Below, piece after piece: positions 9,832 to 23,900 of a stretch of DNA of 64,000 bases (position 1 is its first letter; each line of letters starts with the position of its first letter). Where the stretch lies: NCBI RefSeq assembly GCF_001949145.1, contig NW_019091374.1:629429-693428 (forward strand). Reading direction: 5' to 3'. The position numbers and the translations under genes are program-made. This stretch comes from Acanthaster planci (taxonomy: Eukaryota > Echinodermata > Asteroidea > Valvatida > Acanthasteridae). Under the pieces are notes generated by a model. It was not told the origin of the DNA and did not search any database. It saw only the letters and a list, made by a program, of their open reading frames with translations.

Positions 9832-10491
9832 TTGGCAAGGTACCTCTTGGGTTGGGGAGGGGCAACTTGCTTCCCCCATCCCATCCCCCAGTGGATATGC
9901 TACTTACCTTCCTGTCCAGAAAGGCTGGGCGGCAGGCTCGAGTCCACATCACTGGGTAACCACCTGATGGCTTGGAAATTGGATCAGTCATTTCGTTCTA
10001 CGTTAATATCAACACGTAGGGTCGGAATCTGTGGCGTATCGTACATTTGGTTTTGAATTTGCCTCCGACACCAAAAGCTGATGGATACGTCACTGGTGTG
10101 AATGCACATTAGGGACGATTACATTCATAGTAAATACGTGTACTTCACAATCAAAACCGTTCAAATGGGTGGCCAAGTTTCCTCTGTCAAACAGTTTCTA
10201 TCTGGTATACGACAGTCAACTGCGTATGATCGATATGATTGAGGCACGAACAAAAACAAACATTAACCCATTCCAATGTCGATATATCCAATTTTATTCG
10301 TAAAAAACAAAGTAACCCAACCCCAAACGTTTGTTCTTTCCAGTACGACTCTACGTACTCGGTTTGACATTCTGGGAAAATTGCACACATGCCAGTTTAA
10401 GGAGAACATAAAATCCTACACATTGAAAAGTGCATTGTAAAAATGTAATTCCTGATGTAGGACCGAGGAACACCTCCCCCCGACATTGTCT

Positions 10492-10656
10492 CAAACCAAA
10501 TCGTGTCTTACAAATAACAACCACTGTCTTGGTATTCACAACGTATCAAACCAAATCGTGTCTTACAAATAACAACCACTGTCTTGGTATTCACAACGTA
10601 TCAAACCAAATCGTGTCTTACAAATAACAACCACTGTCTTGATATTCACAACGTAT
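10492..10656. repeat. 55-bp tandem repeat, 3 copies
   Basis: The unit starts CAAACCAAATCGTGTCTTAC and ends CACAACGTAT. Copies are 10492-10546, 10547-10601 and 10602-10656. I see one difference (GGTATT to GATATT in the third copy), so the array is recent. Confidence 0.95.
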
Positions 10657-13600
10657 GCTCGTGAATTAAACCAATCTTAGACCTTTTTAGAAATATGAAC
10701 AGAAAATAAACCGGAACAATTATTGTTTGTGCGCTAACGTTCATTACGATGAGTGCTCAACCCCTAACTATATTACGGAAGAGCCTCATGAGGTTTTTGA
10801 GTTTACAACTTAAAGCGGTCAGATTTGGTGGACAATTTTAGCACATTATCGCATGACTAATCTCAAATATTTGAAGGCTAGTATGTTTCTGTTAAAAGTC
10901 TTTAAAAACTGAAGTACGAGTAAACTTGGTTCGTTATAATGTTAGAGCATAGGTATGGCGCCAGCATCGAACTAAACCTGCATCTGTCCGAGGTCAATTT
11001 CTAATACGTTATGGATATTTGTGATTACGTTGGACATTTCCAATTGTCATATTGATCCCAACTCATTTTCACACATTCTCTGTTGGTTAATGACCTTGGC
11101 TATATATTTCTCTGTTGAAACTCAAAGCCTATGTCAACATCCACTTTGCATGCGCCTCAAAAGGGACTCGGCTAGTTAAACGGTTAACAGAATTGAGGAA
11201 ACCCTTGTGATCTTTGAGCCTCAATATAAGTTCACAAATAAAGCATTCCGGCAGTGTCAACAGACTGGGGTAATAACTACCCTGCTCATTTTGGTACATG
11301 TACAGGTGGGCTATTTTCCGTTCAAAGTCCATGGTCACTCTTAGATTCATAAACACATAGAACAGTGTGCACAGGGTAAATACAAACTAGTTCTCCTGGT
11401 GGTATGAGTGTCATGATCAAGGCGTTGTTTACTAAAGACACCGTTCCGAACGGCTAATTAACTGTTCAAATGCCGATAAATGAGGCCTTCTGATGTACAT
11501 AACAAGCGAACACAGATGATACTTTGACAGAATGCTTTTGGTTGCAGTTGCTGTGTACAGAAAAGCCAGACAGCGTTGCTAAACATGCCCCCTATAGACC
11601 ACTCTGATTTTGCCGACAATTTGTATGGGCAGAAATATCTTTTTGGTTTTTCAGTGCTACTTCAATTTTAGAATTTTGGGACTGTTAATTTTAAATAGGT
11701 TGTATTTTCATTTAGTATTTAGTAGTATGTGTATTATCTGGCAATCTGATAGCTGTGTGGGATTTCTAACACTCTGAATTATTTTATTTTGACATTTGTA
11801 CTGATGGCCAACTATTGTTTTAAACTATTACCATCATATGGAAACTGCTTTTACAGTCATACTGTTTACGGACTGACATGCAACTTTAAAATCAGAAAAA
11901 GGGGTATTCTGAACTGTCTGAGACTTCGTGGGGCTTTCTGTTTTTTAAAATGTCTTCATTTGTAATGTTTATGTGCAAAAGTAATTGGTCCAAGGAAAAA
12001 TTGAATGCCTGAACATAATTGTCTATTTCCTTTCAAGCAATTTTGAGTATTTGAAAATTTTATGTTCCTCCCTATTGGTTATGGCCAATTAGAACTCTAG
12101 CCAGTACTTGGTGTTTTCATTTAATTTGTTGGTATTCCTTACTCAACACTTTAATTTAAATGACTAAAAAAAATCAGGTACATGTCCTCAAAATTGTTCT
12201 TATTCTGTGAAACCAGGCCAAAAACATACAAAGCTATGTTAGGTTATAACTATCAATCTAAGGAACTGATTTTGACTGATCAATGGACTTCACTAGATTT
12301 AAAATTACTTGATCATAGAACAATGCCATGAAACAAATGATGCAAAAGCAGATAAAAACCTATTTTACGAAAATGAGGAAAATCAAACATCTGAAGAAGA
12401 AAAAAAATCTGAAATACTTTGAATCAAAACTGAATTAAAGGTCTCATGACCCGATGACATGGGCAATCCACATCCTCACAGAAAGTAATGGACCACATCT
12501 TTTCAAGCTGATTTTTAGAAATGGATGTCTGGTTTTTACATCTGAACTCTTCAAATGTAAAAACTCACAGTAAAAACTAATGTGCAGTAAGATATTGTAA
12601 ACTTAAAAAGAACTGCATAAATGTTCATGTGTGCTCCTAGCAAATTAAGTCAGTAATTCAAATAATCAACAAAAAACTGTGCAAAGATTACAGTGTTTCT
12701 GGTTGAATTCTATACATTATTTGTCAAACACGGTATTGAGAGTCAATGTTGGTGTGGAAATACGAAAAAAAAAATGCTCGAAATTGGATGTGCAATTTTG
12801 GTCAATGCAAGTAATGACCTTGAATGTTGACCTTTCTACTGAAAGCTGGTCAAGTGATCAATGTCGGCGAACCAAATTACACTTCTGCATTGGTGAGTCA
12901 ATATGAACAAAGTCTTAGCTACAGATGGACCGGACTTGTCCCACACCAAATGCTGCACGTGGACTTCAATGTAGAAGCTGAACAGTTCAGAACATTGTAC
13001 ATCTAATGCCACTGGGTGCTGTTCATCAACAGGTTTCTCCTGCAAAGACATACATATATCAAGAAAAAAGTAAGTTTTAATGAGCAGTTTTGAAATTATT
13101 ATCCACCTGTGTGCTGGCAATTTGTTTTTACAAAGATTGTGCAAAAAGCTTTTGTCATCTGTGATGGGCTGATAAACTGTGAATACATATAATGGACTGA
13201 CTGCACCCTAAGTCATGTGACCTATAGCAGGTATCAAATATCAACAAATATGGCATCCTCCCATAGCTAAAATTAAAGTGTGCCATATTTTCCAAAAATC
13301 AAGCTGATGGCCAGTACTGTACTGCGACTACACGTACTGATGTGCCGCATACTGTATCGAAAATCAGCTCCATTTTTGAATTAACACTTAAAACACACTT
13401 TGCTATGGGATTGATACCAACCAAAGACCACGACTTAGTGGGTGGAATAGGTCTTTTCAACCCAGGTCTCGCACATCTGTTGTTTTGAAGGGGGTAATTC
13501 AGTAGTGTAAAAGCTGTAGAGAGTTACTTGCGAGGTAGAATTAAAGTTTGTGTCAAAATACTGAAGCAGACATCAAGACTCAAGCCCTTGTCATTTAGCT

Positions 13601-13689
13601 GTTGAGCTACAAGTATTTACACATGTTCATAAAGCCTATGGGCACTGTCGTGTTTGTTGGAAAATGTTTATCTCCTAAAAGTTTATATC

Positions 13690-14030
13690 GTCACCAACAC
13701 CACGAAGCAGCACTCAACAGTACTTGCGTAATGCTTCGTGAAAACCATGTTTACAACAATTTCGGTTTCACGAAGTAGCACTCAAGTGTGCGCGCGCACA
13801 TCGTACAGTGATGCATAATCGAACGATTTTCGTTTTCACGAAGTAGCACTCGTGTGTTTTGTCAATATAGCATGTATAGAAACACTTCGAAAAGTAAAAA
13901 ATTATTCAATTCGCCCGTAAATATGTGACTTAACAAGAAGATGCTCGTAAAAACTCATTTTAACTGTTTAAATTAAGGAAAAAAGTCATTTCCTGAAAAC
14001 AACAACTCACGGAGCACGTGCTACTTGGTG
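13690..14030. repeat. Clustered direct and inverted copies of CACGAAGTAGCACTC
   Basis: CACGAAGCAGCACTC or TTTCACGAAGTAGCACTC occurs at about 13697, 13768 and 13836. An imperfect inverse (GAGCACGTGCTACTTGGTGA) lies near 14012-14031. The outer inverted pair also shares the flanking GAAAAT/ATTTTC bases. It may be a small hairpin-forming element. Confidence 0.55.
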
Positions 14031-15201
14031 AAAATGAAAATAACACATTTCTGTGAAATACGCCCTGAAGCAGCACACACGTCTACACGAGTACTACTTT
14101 GTGGTGTTGATGACGATATGTACGCTAATTATACCGAAATCTTCAGATGTGCTCACAGTGAAGAAAGGGGAATACCTCCTAAGATAGATGATTTCCTCTG
14201 TCATGATGAAGGATGCAAGTCCAGGACTAATCCACAGTCACCTAGGGTAGGATTATCTCAGTTTTTCCCTCCTAGTACATGCCATTGTACACCTGCAAAA
14301 TAAACACTAGAGCCATTCATATCCCAGATGCTTGGTAATGACTGATTTATTTAGACCGCTGAGCAATTCAGACCCTGGATACTTGGAAAGGACTTGTTTA
14401 TTCAGAGAGCTGACCATTCTGAAACCAACAAGCAGATGAATGATTTCAATGGTCCCTAGAGGGGTTAGGGTTAATCTGTGCACTAATAACTTGACACTCA
14501 GGTAAGTGGGGTTACAGTCTCTAGTGTAAGTCACTAATATGACCCACCCCCCTCAAAAAAGGGGAATCAGGGGCAACAGAACATTGAAAAGATGACTGAT
14601 GTCAAGGTAATGACAATTTCAACTTAAATTCATGTTGTTACCAACTAGATTAGTTATCTTGAAACGTGGCTCTGTGTGTGAAGATGTTGAATGTAGAAAT
14701 TTGAACCCTGGCACACCATGGCACACCTCCCCCCCTTCCCGACCCTACCCTCCCCCAAAGGGAAAGGTTTCTTGCTGTGCAAATGGTTAGCAGTTCAACA
14801 CTTGTGTCCACAGGCAAGCAACTTGAACTTTGACAAAAAGAGGAAATTCCGAACTTTACAATACTCTGTACAGTGTTTTCCAATTTTCAACAGCATGAGT
14901 GTGAAGTGAAAACCAGGAAATCAACTGATCCAAAGAAAAGAGCCCGGGCCTGTGTCTATTTAACTTCGCACAGAAGAGCAGAAATGAATTTGTCGGCCCT
15001 TGCCACCATCAACTCGTACCTCAACACAGTAGCAAGCTGTTTGGGTTTTCATCAGCATCTTGCACAAGTCTTTCTCCAGCATTGATGACTGCTCTGTCAA
15101 AGTAATGGACCTGGACAATAAAAGGGGATACAATTAGTTCTTGTAACGTGCAGAGAAACAAAAGGGTCTGATAATTAAATAGAGATTCTCAAGAACATGT
15201 A

Positions 15202-15355
15202 CAGTCAACTCTCGTTACAACAAAGTTGTATGGACCAGACAAATGACTTCGTTATAACCAGGACTTTTGTTATAAGAGTGGAAAAGCAAAGAAAAACGTA
15301 AGAATTCAAGAAAGTAGGATTCTCAGAATTTGGTCTTTATAAAGAGAGTCGACTA
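15202..15355. mobile_element. About 154-bp MITE with TA target duplication
   Basis: The left end is CAGTCAACTCTCGTTACAAC and the right end, read inward, is TAGTCGACTCTCTTTATAAA. It is flanked by TA on both sides (15200-15201, 15356-15357). It belongs with the copies at 59666 and 61692. TA target site and CAGT ends fit the pogo/Tigger group of Tc1-mariner transposons. Confidence 0.75.
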
Positions 15356-18300
15356 TACAACTAACAGATAACAGATTCCATTGAATCCAAATTCAAAGAC
15401 CCCAAGAAGTTTTAGACCTTTTCCAGTTCGCAAGTGCTAAAAATGTGGACTAGTGCATGCAGAGTACAGCCAACTCGAGACGTGTATATAAAATGCTCTA
15501 CAGTAAAGTGCCAAACAGTGAACTGCAGGTAGGTCTTCAAGGTTTTATACAGCTGGTCCAAGGAATCTTCTCAAAAAGACTCCACTGTACACTCGTGCCG
15601 AGAGTCCTACTACCTCAATATTTTTAAATTATGGTCTTTGGAGTTCATATAAAGCAACAGACAGTGCCTGGATTTTAGGGACAATGACTTTCAAGTGGCC
15701 TCTCGTCTAAGGTTTGGGGAGCTTCAAAATTGCAAAACTAAAGCACACTTTGTCACCAGTAGATCAAAGGCTTTGTGAAAATGCTTGACAAATTCCTGGC
15801 AATGGACCCTGAGCAATAAACTTCGAGCAAGCGTAAGTATGGCACTTAGAATGGATCGCACACATTATTTCTGAACTGTTCTCTGCAGCAATAAGCCTCA
15901 ACACGATAAAAAAGGAACAACATTGTTTGGGCTTTGTCTATGCTTCATCAAAAGTCAAAGACGTTTAAGGCAACACTCTGGAAAGTTATTGTACATCAAC
16001 TCCTTGAGGCCGAGTTGTCACAAATCACCCCAGCTCTAGTCATGTCAGTGCTGGTTTTCTGTTATATCCGATGAGTCAATGTGCGATTGTGAAGTTTGAA
16101 ACTGGGGATTAAAGAGGTTTCCTTGCAATGCCACTTAAGGGTAAAAAGGACCCCGAAAGAATGGACAACAAACTTTCTCATATGACTCATCTTGAATCAT
16201 ATCTTCCCCGACAATGAAAACAAGCCCCAGCCCCCCAGCCATGAAAACCACCTTTGGACCAGCAGAAAAATAAACCACTTTCATCTTGGTGTCAATTACG
16301 AAATTTCTTTCAGAGTTGTCAAGCCAAAATTATTGAGTAGATGAAGGCTTTCACTGCAGTTTCAAGTAAACTGGAAACAAAAATTTAAATTTCAGCCGGG
16401 ACAGAAGTTGTTTATAGCAAGCACAACTGTTCCCAAATTGGTGGTACTCCTTTGAATACTGCAATATGATTGTATTTCCCCCCCAAACACCATTAAAATG
16501 ATGGACACAAAATAGGAATCTCAGAAAACGGTTAGCTTACCTCAGACACTAAGCTGGAAAAAGTTTCAAACTTAAAGGTTTGACATAGAAAACTAGTAGT
16601 CCAGATGTATAGTTCATAGTTCAATAACAGTTTCTAAATAAACAGTCTGAACTAAGTATTCCACACTGAGAAATATGAAGTACATTTTATAAGTCACTAA
16701 TACGAATGCTTCAACAAGTCACAATAATTCCATTTGTATACACTACCATTTATGCCGAGTTCTGTACATGTTGCGTGAATGGACTCTGGACGGTTCTACC
16801 TCCCCACCATCAAAAAATGACAAGGGAAACACTTGGAAAACTGACACTAGGCTGGTTGATATTATGGGTTTGTGCTCATTCTGATGAGAGCTGCATGTAC
16901 GTGGCCAAGTGCTTGTGAACCAGTGGGAGGCATACTTGTATATACATGTACACCCCTGCACATGACCTCATGCAAGAGTACACTTTGGGTAAGCCATGAG
17001 TCAATAGAGTTTACTTGTGCTGCTTCTTGGGATTGCTACATGTAATCTCCACAGATTAAGAAACTCGGTACTGTAAAACTAGGCCCTGTGCAAGTTGGCC
17101 CACTGATGAATATTTCCCACTGCAGGAAAGTGATCCTTTTAACACTGAAAGCGATTCACATACTGCTCGCAGGTCAGCTTCAGTAAGTATGCAGCGCTTT
17201 AAATGCTACTGTGCTTCCAAGATGGCAGACATCCAGCAAGTGAGATTGATGCAAGCCGACGAAGTAGATTTTGAATGATTGCAGCATCCGAAGTGGATTT
17301 GAGTCATAAAAGCATAGACAATGCATGCTGATTGAGAGCAGTTAATATCGAATTGCTGTATAGAGCTGAGTGAGGCAATGTTGGCTTTTCCCTACAATGC
17401 AGTGCAAGTGATTGATTTCAGCCTTCTGGTGACAGAATTGCTCCCACTGCCCATGTGATTTTCAAAATACTTTTGCCCTTGTCACTTGAAATGGCAACAG
17501 ACGGGCTGATTTCCTGAGGGCACTCGAAGCAGAATCTTTTTAGTACTGTGCACATGTACTTGACACACTCCACTTTTGTGTGTACACAGCTATACAAGTT
17601 GGCAGACCCTTGGTGTAAGGAACCCCACAAACTCCGGAGCACAACACTGTTGGGCTTACGAGCTGTGCAAATGAAAATGTCCGATTCCACATTTCTGCTT
17701 GAACTCAAGTCCCCCGCCCATTAAATTCCCTGCCATCAACAGTTTTTCTCCACTTGTAAAACCAACGTAACATTCATATGAAGTATTTCCAAGGCCGGTT
17801 GAACTTTGTCTATTTCACTGTGTCTTCAAAATGATCACATATTTATTGGATGTTTATCGTACTTAACAAAGCTCTTATGATAGTCTAGGATAACATTAAA
17901 ACCCAGAAATACAAATATAGATATTTAGACTCAATAGCAAAAAATTAGCCAAAAATGAATTCCGCAAATAAAACAGTTAAAATGAAAAAAATGCAAGAAC
18001 TCCTGAATATCTGGGATCACTGTGTACATAATACAAGTGTATGCATGGTGCACTGTTCACAAAACAGCTAACACAAAAACACGCTGGCTGATCTTCCTTA
18101 TAGGTAAGAAATTAAAAAGGAGACTGAACAGTCGTATCTACACCCATTTAAAGTTTCTGAACACTTTTGTGGGGGGGGACACAAATGGACGAGAACTGGA
18201 GTAGGACGCCTGTACAGATTTTCCCCCTTGACTCTTCATTTTAAGCTGTCCGCCGTATCATACAAAAGCACTGTCCCCTCTGCAAGAACGCTGTGAGCGC

Positions 18301-20793
18301 ATGGTGAAAAGCGCGCACTCGCCTGGACACAACACAGGCAAATTGCCCAACAAGCACCACTTCGCCCTACGGCGAGCACTACATGTACTTGTCAACTGCT
18401 GTGAGTTGCAATGGGTGAAAAGATCCCAAACAAGTTATAAACAAGCTACCAGTGAATGTAGAATCAAAACTCATAAGTTTACTGTAAGATTTTCGTATTT
18501 ACAAGCATCACAAGTACGCTTAAAACATACCAAGAATTTTTTCTTCCACTTTTAAGAACTAATACAGGCACTAAGAATACATTGTACAAGTATCATTATT
18601 TACTTACAAACGTTCTTAGGGGCTGATAACTGGTAATGGGGGAATCAGAAGCTACAGTGCAAACAGAAAAAACACGGAATTTCTTTGGTTTGCTTAGACT
18701 GACAGCTGAGAAGTCTTTAGAATCAGCACCGAGGAAAATGACGATTTTGACCACCGGAACAAACCAAAATCCTCTGGGAATGAAACATATTCTTCATCTT
18801 CAAGATACTGCCGAGAAAAAAGTCTCATGTGGCCAATAATGCAAACCGAAGATTGCATTCTTGAATTACAGTCTGCTCAGCTAAAAATACCCATCGCAAT
18901 GCATGCTCAGTGAGAGTCATTTCAGCATGAAGATGCCAGTTCTTTGCTTGCCAATAGCTTCCTGTTACTGGCTCTTGCAAAAATCTTCTCATAACGGTGT
19001 GACCAAAGCCAGTGTTGGGTCCAGATAAGATCATTTAAAAAGTAGCAAATCCAGGGTACAATAGCAATAGTTACAAACACAATAAATCCTGACGTGCACC
19101 TGTGACACCTAAGTGCCACTCATTAAAATTTCAGTGTTCATAGAAAACTGAAATTAACATTAGAGGATGAGCAGACGACTATGTCCTTTCGAAAATCAAA
19201 CGTTTTTGCTAGGAATTTTTTATTTGAAACAGGATTTTGCTTGAATATATGTACAGACACTAACTAGCACTTGAATGATACCGAACTGTGATACACTTAA
19301 GATACTGCTGTTTGAAGCCGCGTAATTGGTGCAAACTTTACACCAATTAAAAAGCTCCAGAAGTAAATGGTAATATCTTAAAAACATATTAAATGTTCAA
19401 ATGAAACTAGTATCTGACAGCTACTCTTTGACAAAAACTTTCATTACGAAGCAGCTTGTCGGACACATACACTGCCCTACTCAGGCAAGAAAACCTCAAC
19501 AGTTGATTCCTTAGCTTTCTCAGACGGGCGGTAAATCCCCAAACCTCCTAAATGACTCTTCCTAGATCTGCAGCACAGGGTCTCTAGGTAAAATACATCC
19601 TTCATCAGGGCAGACCTAGGCAATGGGTAACAGGTCTACAAAGCCAGCCTAGTAGATGGGGGCCGATCGAGACAGAGAGACTCCTGCTGTATAGCGTTAC
19701 AAAGAAGGCAAAGACAGACCTCAATAATCAGCAGGTCAAATAGAAACAAATCAAGTAGGTAAAACAGTAACAACGTGCCGTGGGCGTGAGATTCAGAAGT
19801 GAAGCGCAAGGTTTTGGAACGACGCACGGCTAACAGCTCTCGGGAGCAGATGAGACAGTGAACCCATTTGCTGACTGACACCCAAATTTGAAAAGGAGGC
19901 TGTGCACAACATTGTCCTAAATCTCCCAACGTCAGAGGTCTCTTACGTCACAAGAATGACTTTCACCAAACCAAACTTACACCTAAAGGTGGTGGCTAAA
20001 CGTTTTCCGCAGGTCCACTTACAAATAAGGCTTCCGTTTTGGGTCTAAGTCTTTCATTGTTTTATCTTCCTCCTCACTTTACCCACTGCCTGCATTTGCA
20101 ACAGGTGCTTGATTCTCGCTAAATCGTAGGTGTTCCAAAGCATCAGTCTCAACGCAAAGCTGACAAAAGTCACTTGTGAAAATCACGGCAACACAAAAAA
20201 TTGAACAGTGTTCTTAAACAATAATCAGTGGTATGAAATTGGTTGCTCTGGGCCAAGCAATATAAAGAATTCGCATATATCAATTTTCTGTTAACTGTAT
20301 TTTGGAATCCTTCAATGACGCATGTTAATGTGTTAATTTTAATTATGCCATTTCGTATAAGACATGTAAATGTAACTATCAAAGTTATATTCTGCACTGA
20401 CTGAAAAAGGTAAACAACCTGGTCATCGGTGAGAAAGGCTAGTCGACAATATTTAAACGAGAGGAATGATCCCAAAGCCGCGTTCACATCCTCTTTCAGT
20501 TGGGAACTCAAGACTGACCCAATTCGTGTAGTTTTAGTCATTGTCAAGGTGGAACCATTCTTTAGACTTACTTCCACAATCAGTTCGTACTAATTCAAAT
20601 ACTGGAAGAGTCCGTAACTGGTGATTTGGGAATAAAATCCCTTCACGTTGGACTTCAACAGAAGAAAAGCAATAATGGGGTCAAAAAGCAAGCTGCATTG
20701 TAGATAGCAGCCAACTTCAGGCTGACAGAAGGGGGGAGAAGTCTAGTAACCAGACTTACCTTAGGTAATCAACTGGTGATGGGTTGGCAAAGT

Positions 20794-20954
20794 CTAATAC
20801 GGGTTGCTGCGGTAACTGCCCCCGCCGCCACCCGTGCTGCCATAACCCCCAGTGCTACCCCCACCATAGCCACCGGTTCCCCCGCCGGTGCCGTAGCTAC
20901 TTGAGCCGTTAGAGTAGCTACCTGTTCCATAACTGCTTCCGTAACTGCTTGCGC
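20794..20954 (-). CDS. hnRNP A, last coding exon
   Basis: Acceptor CTCTCAACAG. The exon encodes ASSYGSSYGTGSYS and further Gly/Ser/Tyr repeats and ends SYRSNPY, stop TAG at 20796-20794. The terminal R-x2-PY fits the C-terminal epitope of a PY-type nuclear localisation signal. Confidence 0.88.
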
Positions 20955-23900
20955 CTGTTGAGAGAGAATGTAGCTTTGTAATTATTGAGCTCTGCCAGAA
21001 GTGCTATAGACAAAGAAACTTCAGCAAATGACCTTCTTGCTGGAAAGTTTTGATGGAAAGTTTTCTAAGGAGGGCTCGACACTGCAGGATGTCTGACAGA
21101 CAAGTTTGTTTAGCCACTGTCGGCCGTTATCCTCTGCACACCAAACATTATGAGCCAAGGGACAAATTATTCCTTATATTCTTCCCCCCGTCAGAGTTCA
21201 CTGAATGCAGCTGCAAGAGGGCTGCTTACTGCAGCCCACAGTGGGGTCAACTTTACCGGCACTTCTTAGTAGAGATCATTGCCCAACACATTTTCTTACA
21301 AAGCGGCCACCCACCTCCATAGTTGCTTCTTCCACCGCCCCCTTTCATGGGTCCGTAGCTTGAGCTGCTCTGGCCATAGTTGGAACCGAAGCTGTCATAG
21401 CTACTGCCCCCGCTTCCGTACGAGTCACCATTGTAGGAGCTGTTTCCTCCCCCATATCCGCCATACCCGCTCCCTCCTCCGTAACTGCTGCCACCACTGC
21501 CATATCTGCTACCGCCACTGCTTCCAAATCCTTTGGATCATAGAAACATATTAATTCAACAGAAGTAATTTCATAACTGCAAAGTCTATGAGTTGTGCGA
21601 CTTTGCTGTTTTACCACAAACCCTTCATACAACTTGTAATTCATGAAGCAACAATGTTTGAGACACAGTGATCCTCCCTAAAGTATTGAAACCAAGTCAT
21701 GTCCCCCAAGTAAAGTCACAAGCCCCAAGTCTTTATGATTTCCAAGTCTATCTGAGGTCATAATTGGCATGGTACCTACATCCAAAAAACCTGATAGTGT
21801 CACATGTGATATTCTTAAAAGAAGGTCTGACCTGTCCCCCGACTATTTAATAAAATAAATTGCTACTTCAGATGATCGTCAGTACAATGAAAACGACAGG
21901 GTTTTTATTTAACATAGAGGCATTTTCTCTTTGATTTCATTCGAACCTTACTGTCAGTAAATGTAAAAAAACTGCATTCAAATCAAGTCATGAGTCACTT
22001 TTTTCAGTCACGTCTCGAGTCAAATCAATTGTGACTTGCATCTGAGTTGGCAACTCAAACCTACAACACTACCCCCAACGAATTTACAGAAACCTGGGAG
22101 AGGACTCACCTCCACCACCACCGCCACGGCCGCCACTTCTCCTGTATCCACCACCGCCACCCCCAAAACCACCACCACCACCGTAGCTGCCACCCCCGCT
22201 GCCGTAACCACCGCCGTAGCTCCGCCCACCACGACGACCATCACGCTCACCTTGTGGCATGGCCTTCTTGACGTAAAACTTGAACCCACTGAATTCATGG
22301 TCCCCTTGCACTGCAGGAGGAAAGTTTTCACGAGTTACAACTTCTGAAAACAGGGCAGTTAGGCCCTAACCCCCCCCAAAAAAAGTCTCCGGTTTCTGGT
22401 CAGCGTGCACATTGCCACAAACCTAAACAATGGCAGAAAAAAAAGTTTTTGATTTGGTATAAAATGATGTCCAAAGGCTGCCAAATTGCTTAACCCTCAC
22501 ATTCCCAAATCCTCCAATTTCAATACGATTTTACATACACCCTTGGGGGTTAGGGTTAATCGACTGGAATCCTGCTACTGCATTATTTTGACGTGTTTTG
22601 ATGGGTACAGTTGAGTAATGTGAACAGTAAATAAGTCCCTCTAGTTCCCCATACATTTAGTCGGGCATACTTTTCTGATGATGTCATTTCTGTATTATAC
22701 ATTTACATCCGAGATTCAGACAAACAAGATGGTCTTATGTCCTGCGTACATGTACAAGCTGAAATGCTTTTAAACAATAAAACGTGCGGGGGCCATTCTA
22801 TTTTAGTGTTGGTAGTGGCCGGCCTTATGTATGCATGTAGTGGCGATGGACATTGCGCATTATACATGCATCATTTCCAGAGATAAAAGTGAGGGTAAAA
22901 TGGAACAAAAAAGCTGCGTCGCCATACCACTTTTGGAGCTGGCTCCCGACCAGAAATCATAAGACTTTTTTTGGCATTAGGTGGAATTGTTTTAGGGGGC
23001 TCTTTCATAATGATTCAGAGTGCTGCTAAGTGAAAACCAAAGACATCTGTTAAATGCATAAATACACGTAAGTCTGTTGAACCTTTCTGAACCCCAACTA
23101 CGATCAATGATCGACAGTCCAAGGAACAATGATGAAGGCAAAAGAACACCTTGCACACCCAACCTTTCTGCGTCTTGCTGTGGACGCTGTACTTACAGAC
23201 AAGCTTGTCCACGGCGTCCGTTTCCTCCAGCTCCACAAAGGCATACTTCTGCCTCTCCCCGGTATCCCGCGACGTAGGGATCTTGACGTTGGTCACCGTG
23301 CCATGCTGACCAAAGAAATCCTGCAAGTCCTGCTCCGACATCTGCATGGGCAAGTTCCCGATGTACATCTTCTTGACGGCTCTGGTGGACATGCTATCCT
23401 GTAAATTTGGTTCGATACAAAAGAAAATAAGCGGTTTAAAGCTACAAATTTTGCTGAATACTACAAACGCAAATTAGCACTGTCAGGAGGGCGGCAGAAA
23501 CTGGTTAGCTACATGGCAAATAAGTGGTCTAGAAATAGTACTGGTCTGCAAAAATTATTTTTCAATGGCCATCAAGTCCCATCCATATTCAAGACAACTT
23601 TGTTTAAACTCAATTCCCTATTAACTTTGTTTAAACTCAATTCCCTATTCGCTTTGTGGTGTTGATCTTTCCGAATCTTTCAAAATCTTGAAGGACCCCA
23701 TGGCAGGTTCTTTGTATTTTAAACTTCTGATGGGAACCAATTTCTATGCACTTTCCCTCCATCAATCATGGGAGACCCAGCACTATCTCTTGGAGGACTT
23801 TGAAGGAGGTGCACCAGTATAGTGCAAGGCTCTCACAACTAGGGCCAAAGCCAAGCCTGAGGCTTGGACATTACTTCCAGTAGTGCCTAGGAGTGGGTTT

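Larger units (their letters stand above)
9535..20793. other. Long stretch without a recognisable gene
   Basis: It begins with the probable GPCR 3' UTR and ends with the probable 3' UTR of hnRNP gene A (minus strand). In between I see only repeats: a 55-bp triple repeat (10492-10656), short inverted repeats (13690-14030) and a MITE (15202-15355). AATAAA on the minus strand at 19219-19224 and 17842-17847 could serve gene A. None of the short open frames here resembles a known protein. Confidence 0.6.

Noticed and set aside
14025-14303. 92-codon plus-strand frame
   Set aside because: No recognisable domain, no splice partners, and it begins in a repeat-like motif.
22020-22347. Open frames of 75-103 codons on both strands over the glycine-rich exon of gene A
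   Set aside because: They are other-frame readings of GGN codons; only the frame that completes RRM2 (QGDHEFSGF) joins the neighbouring exons in phase.
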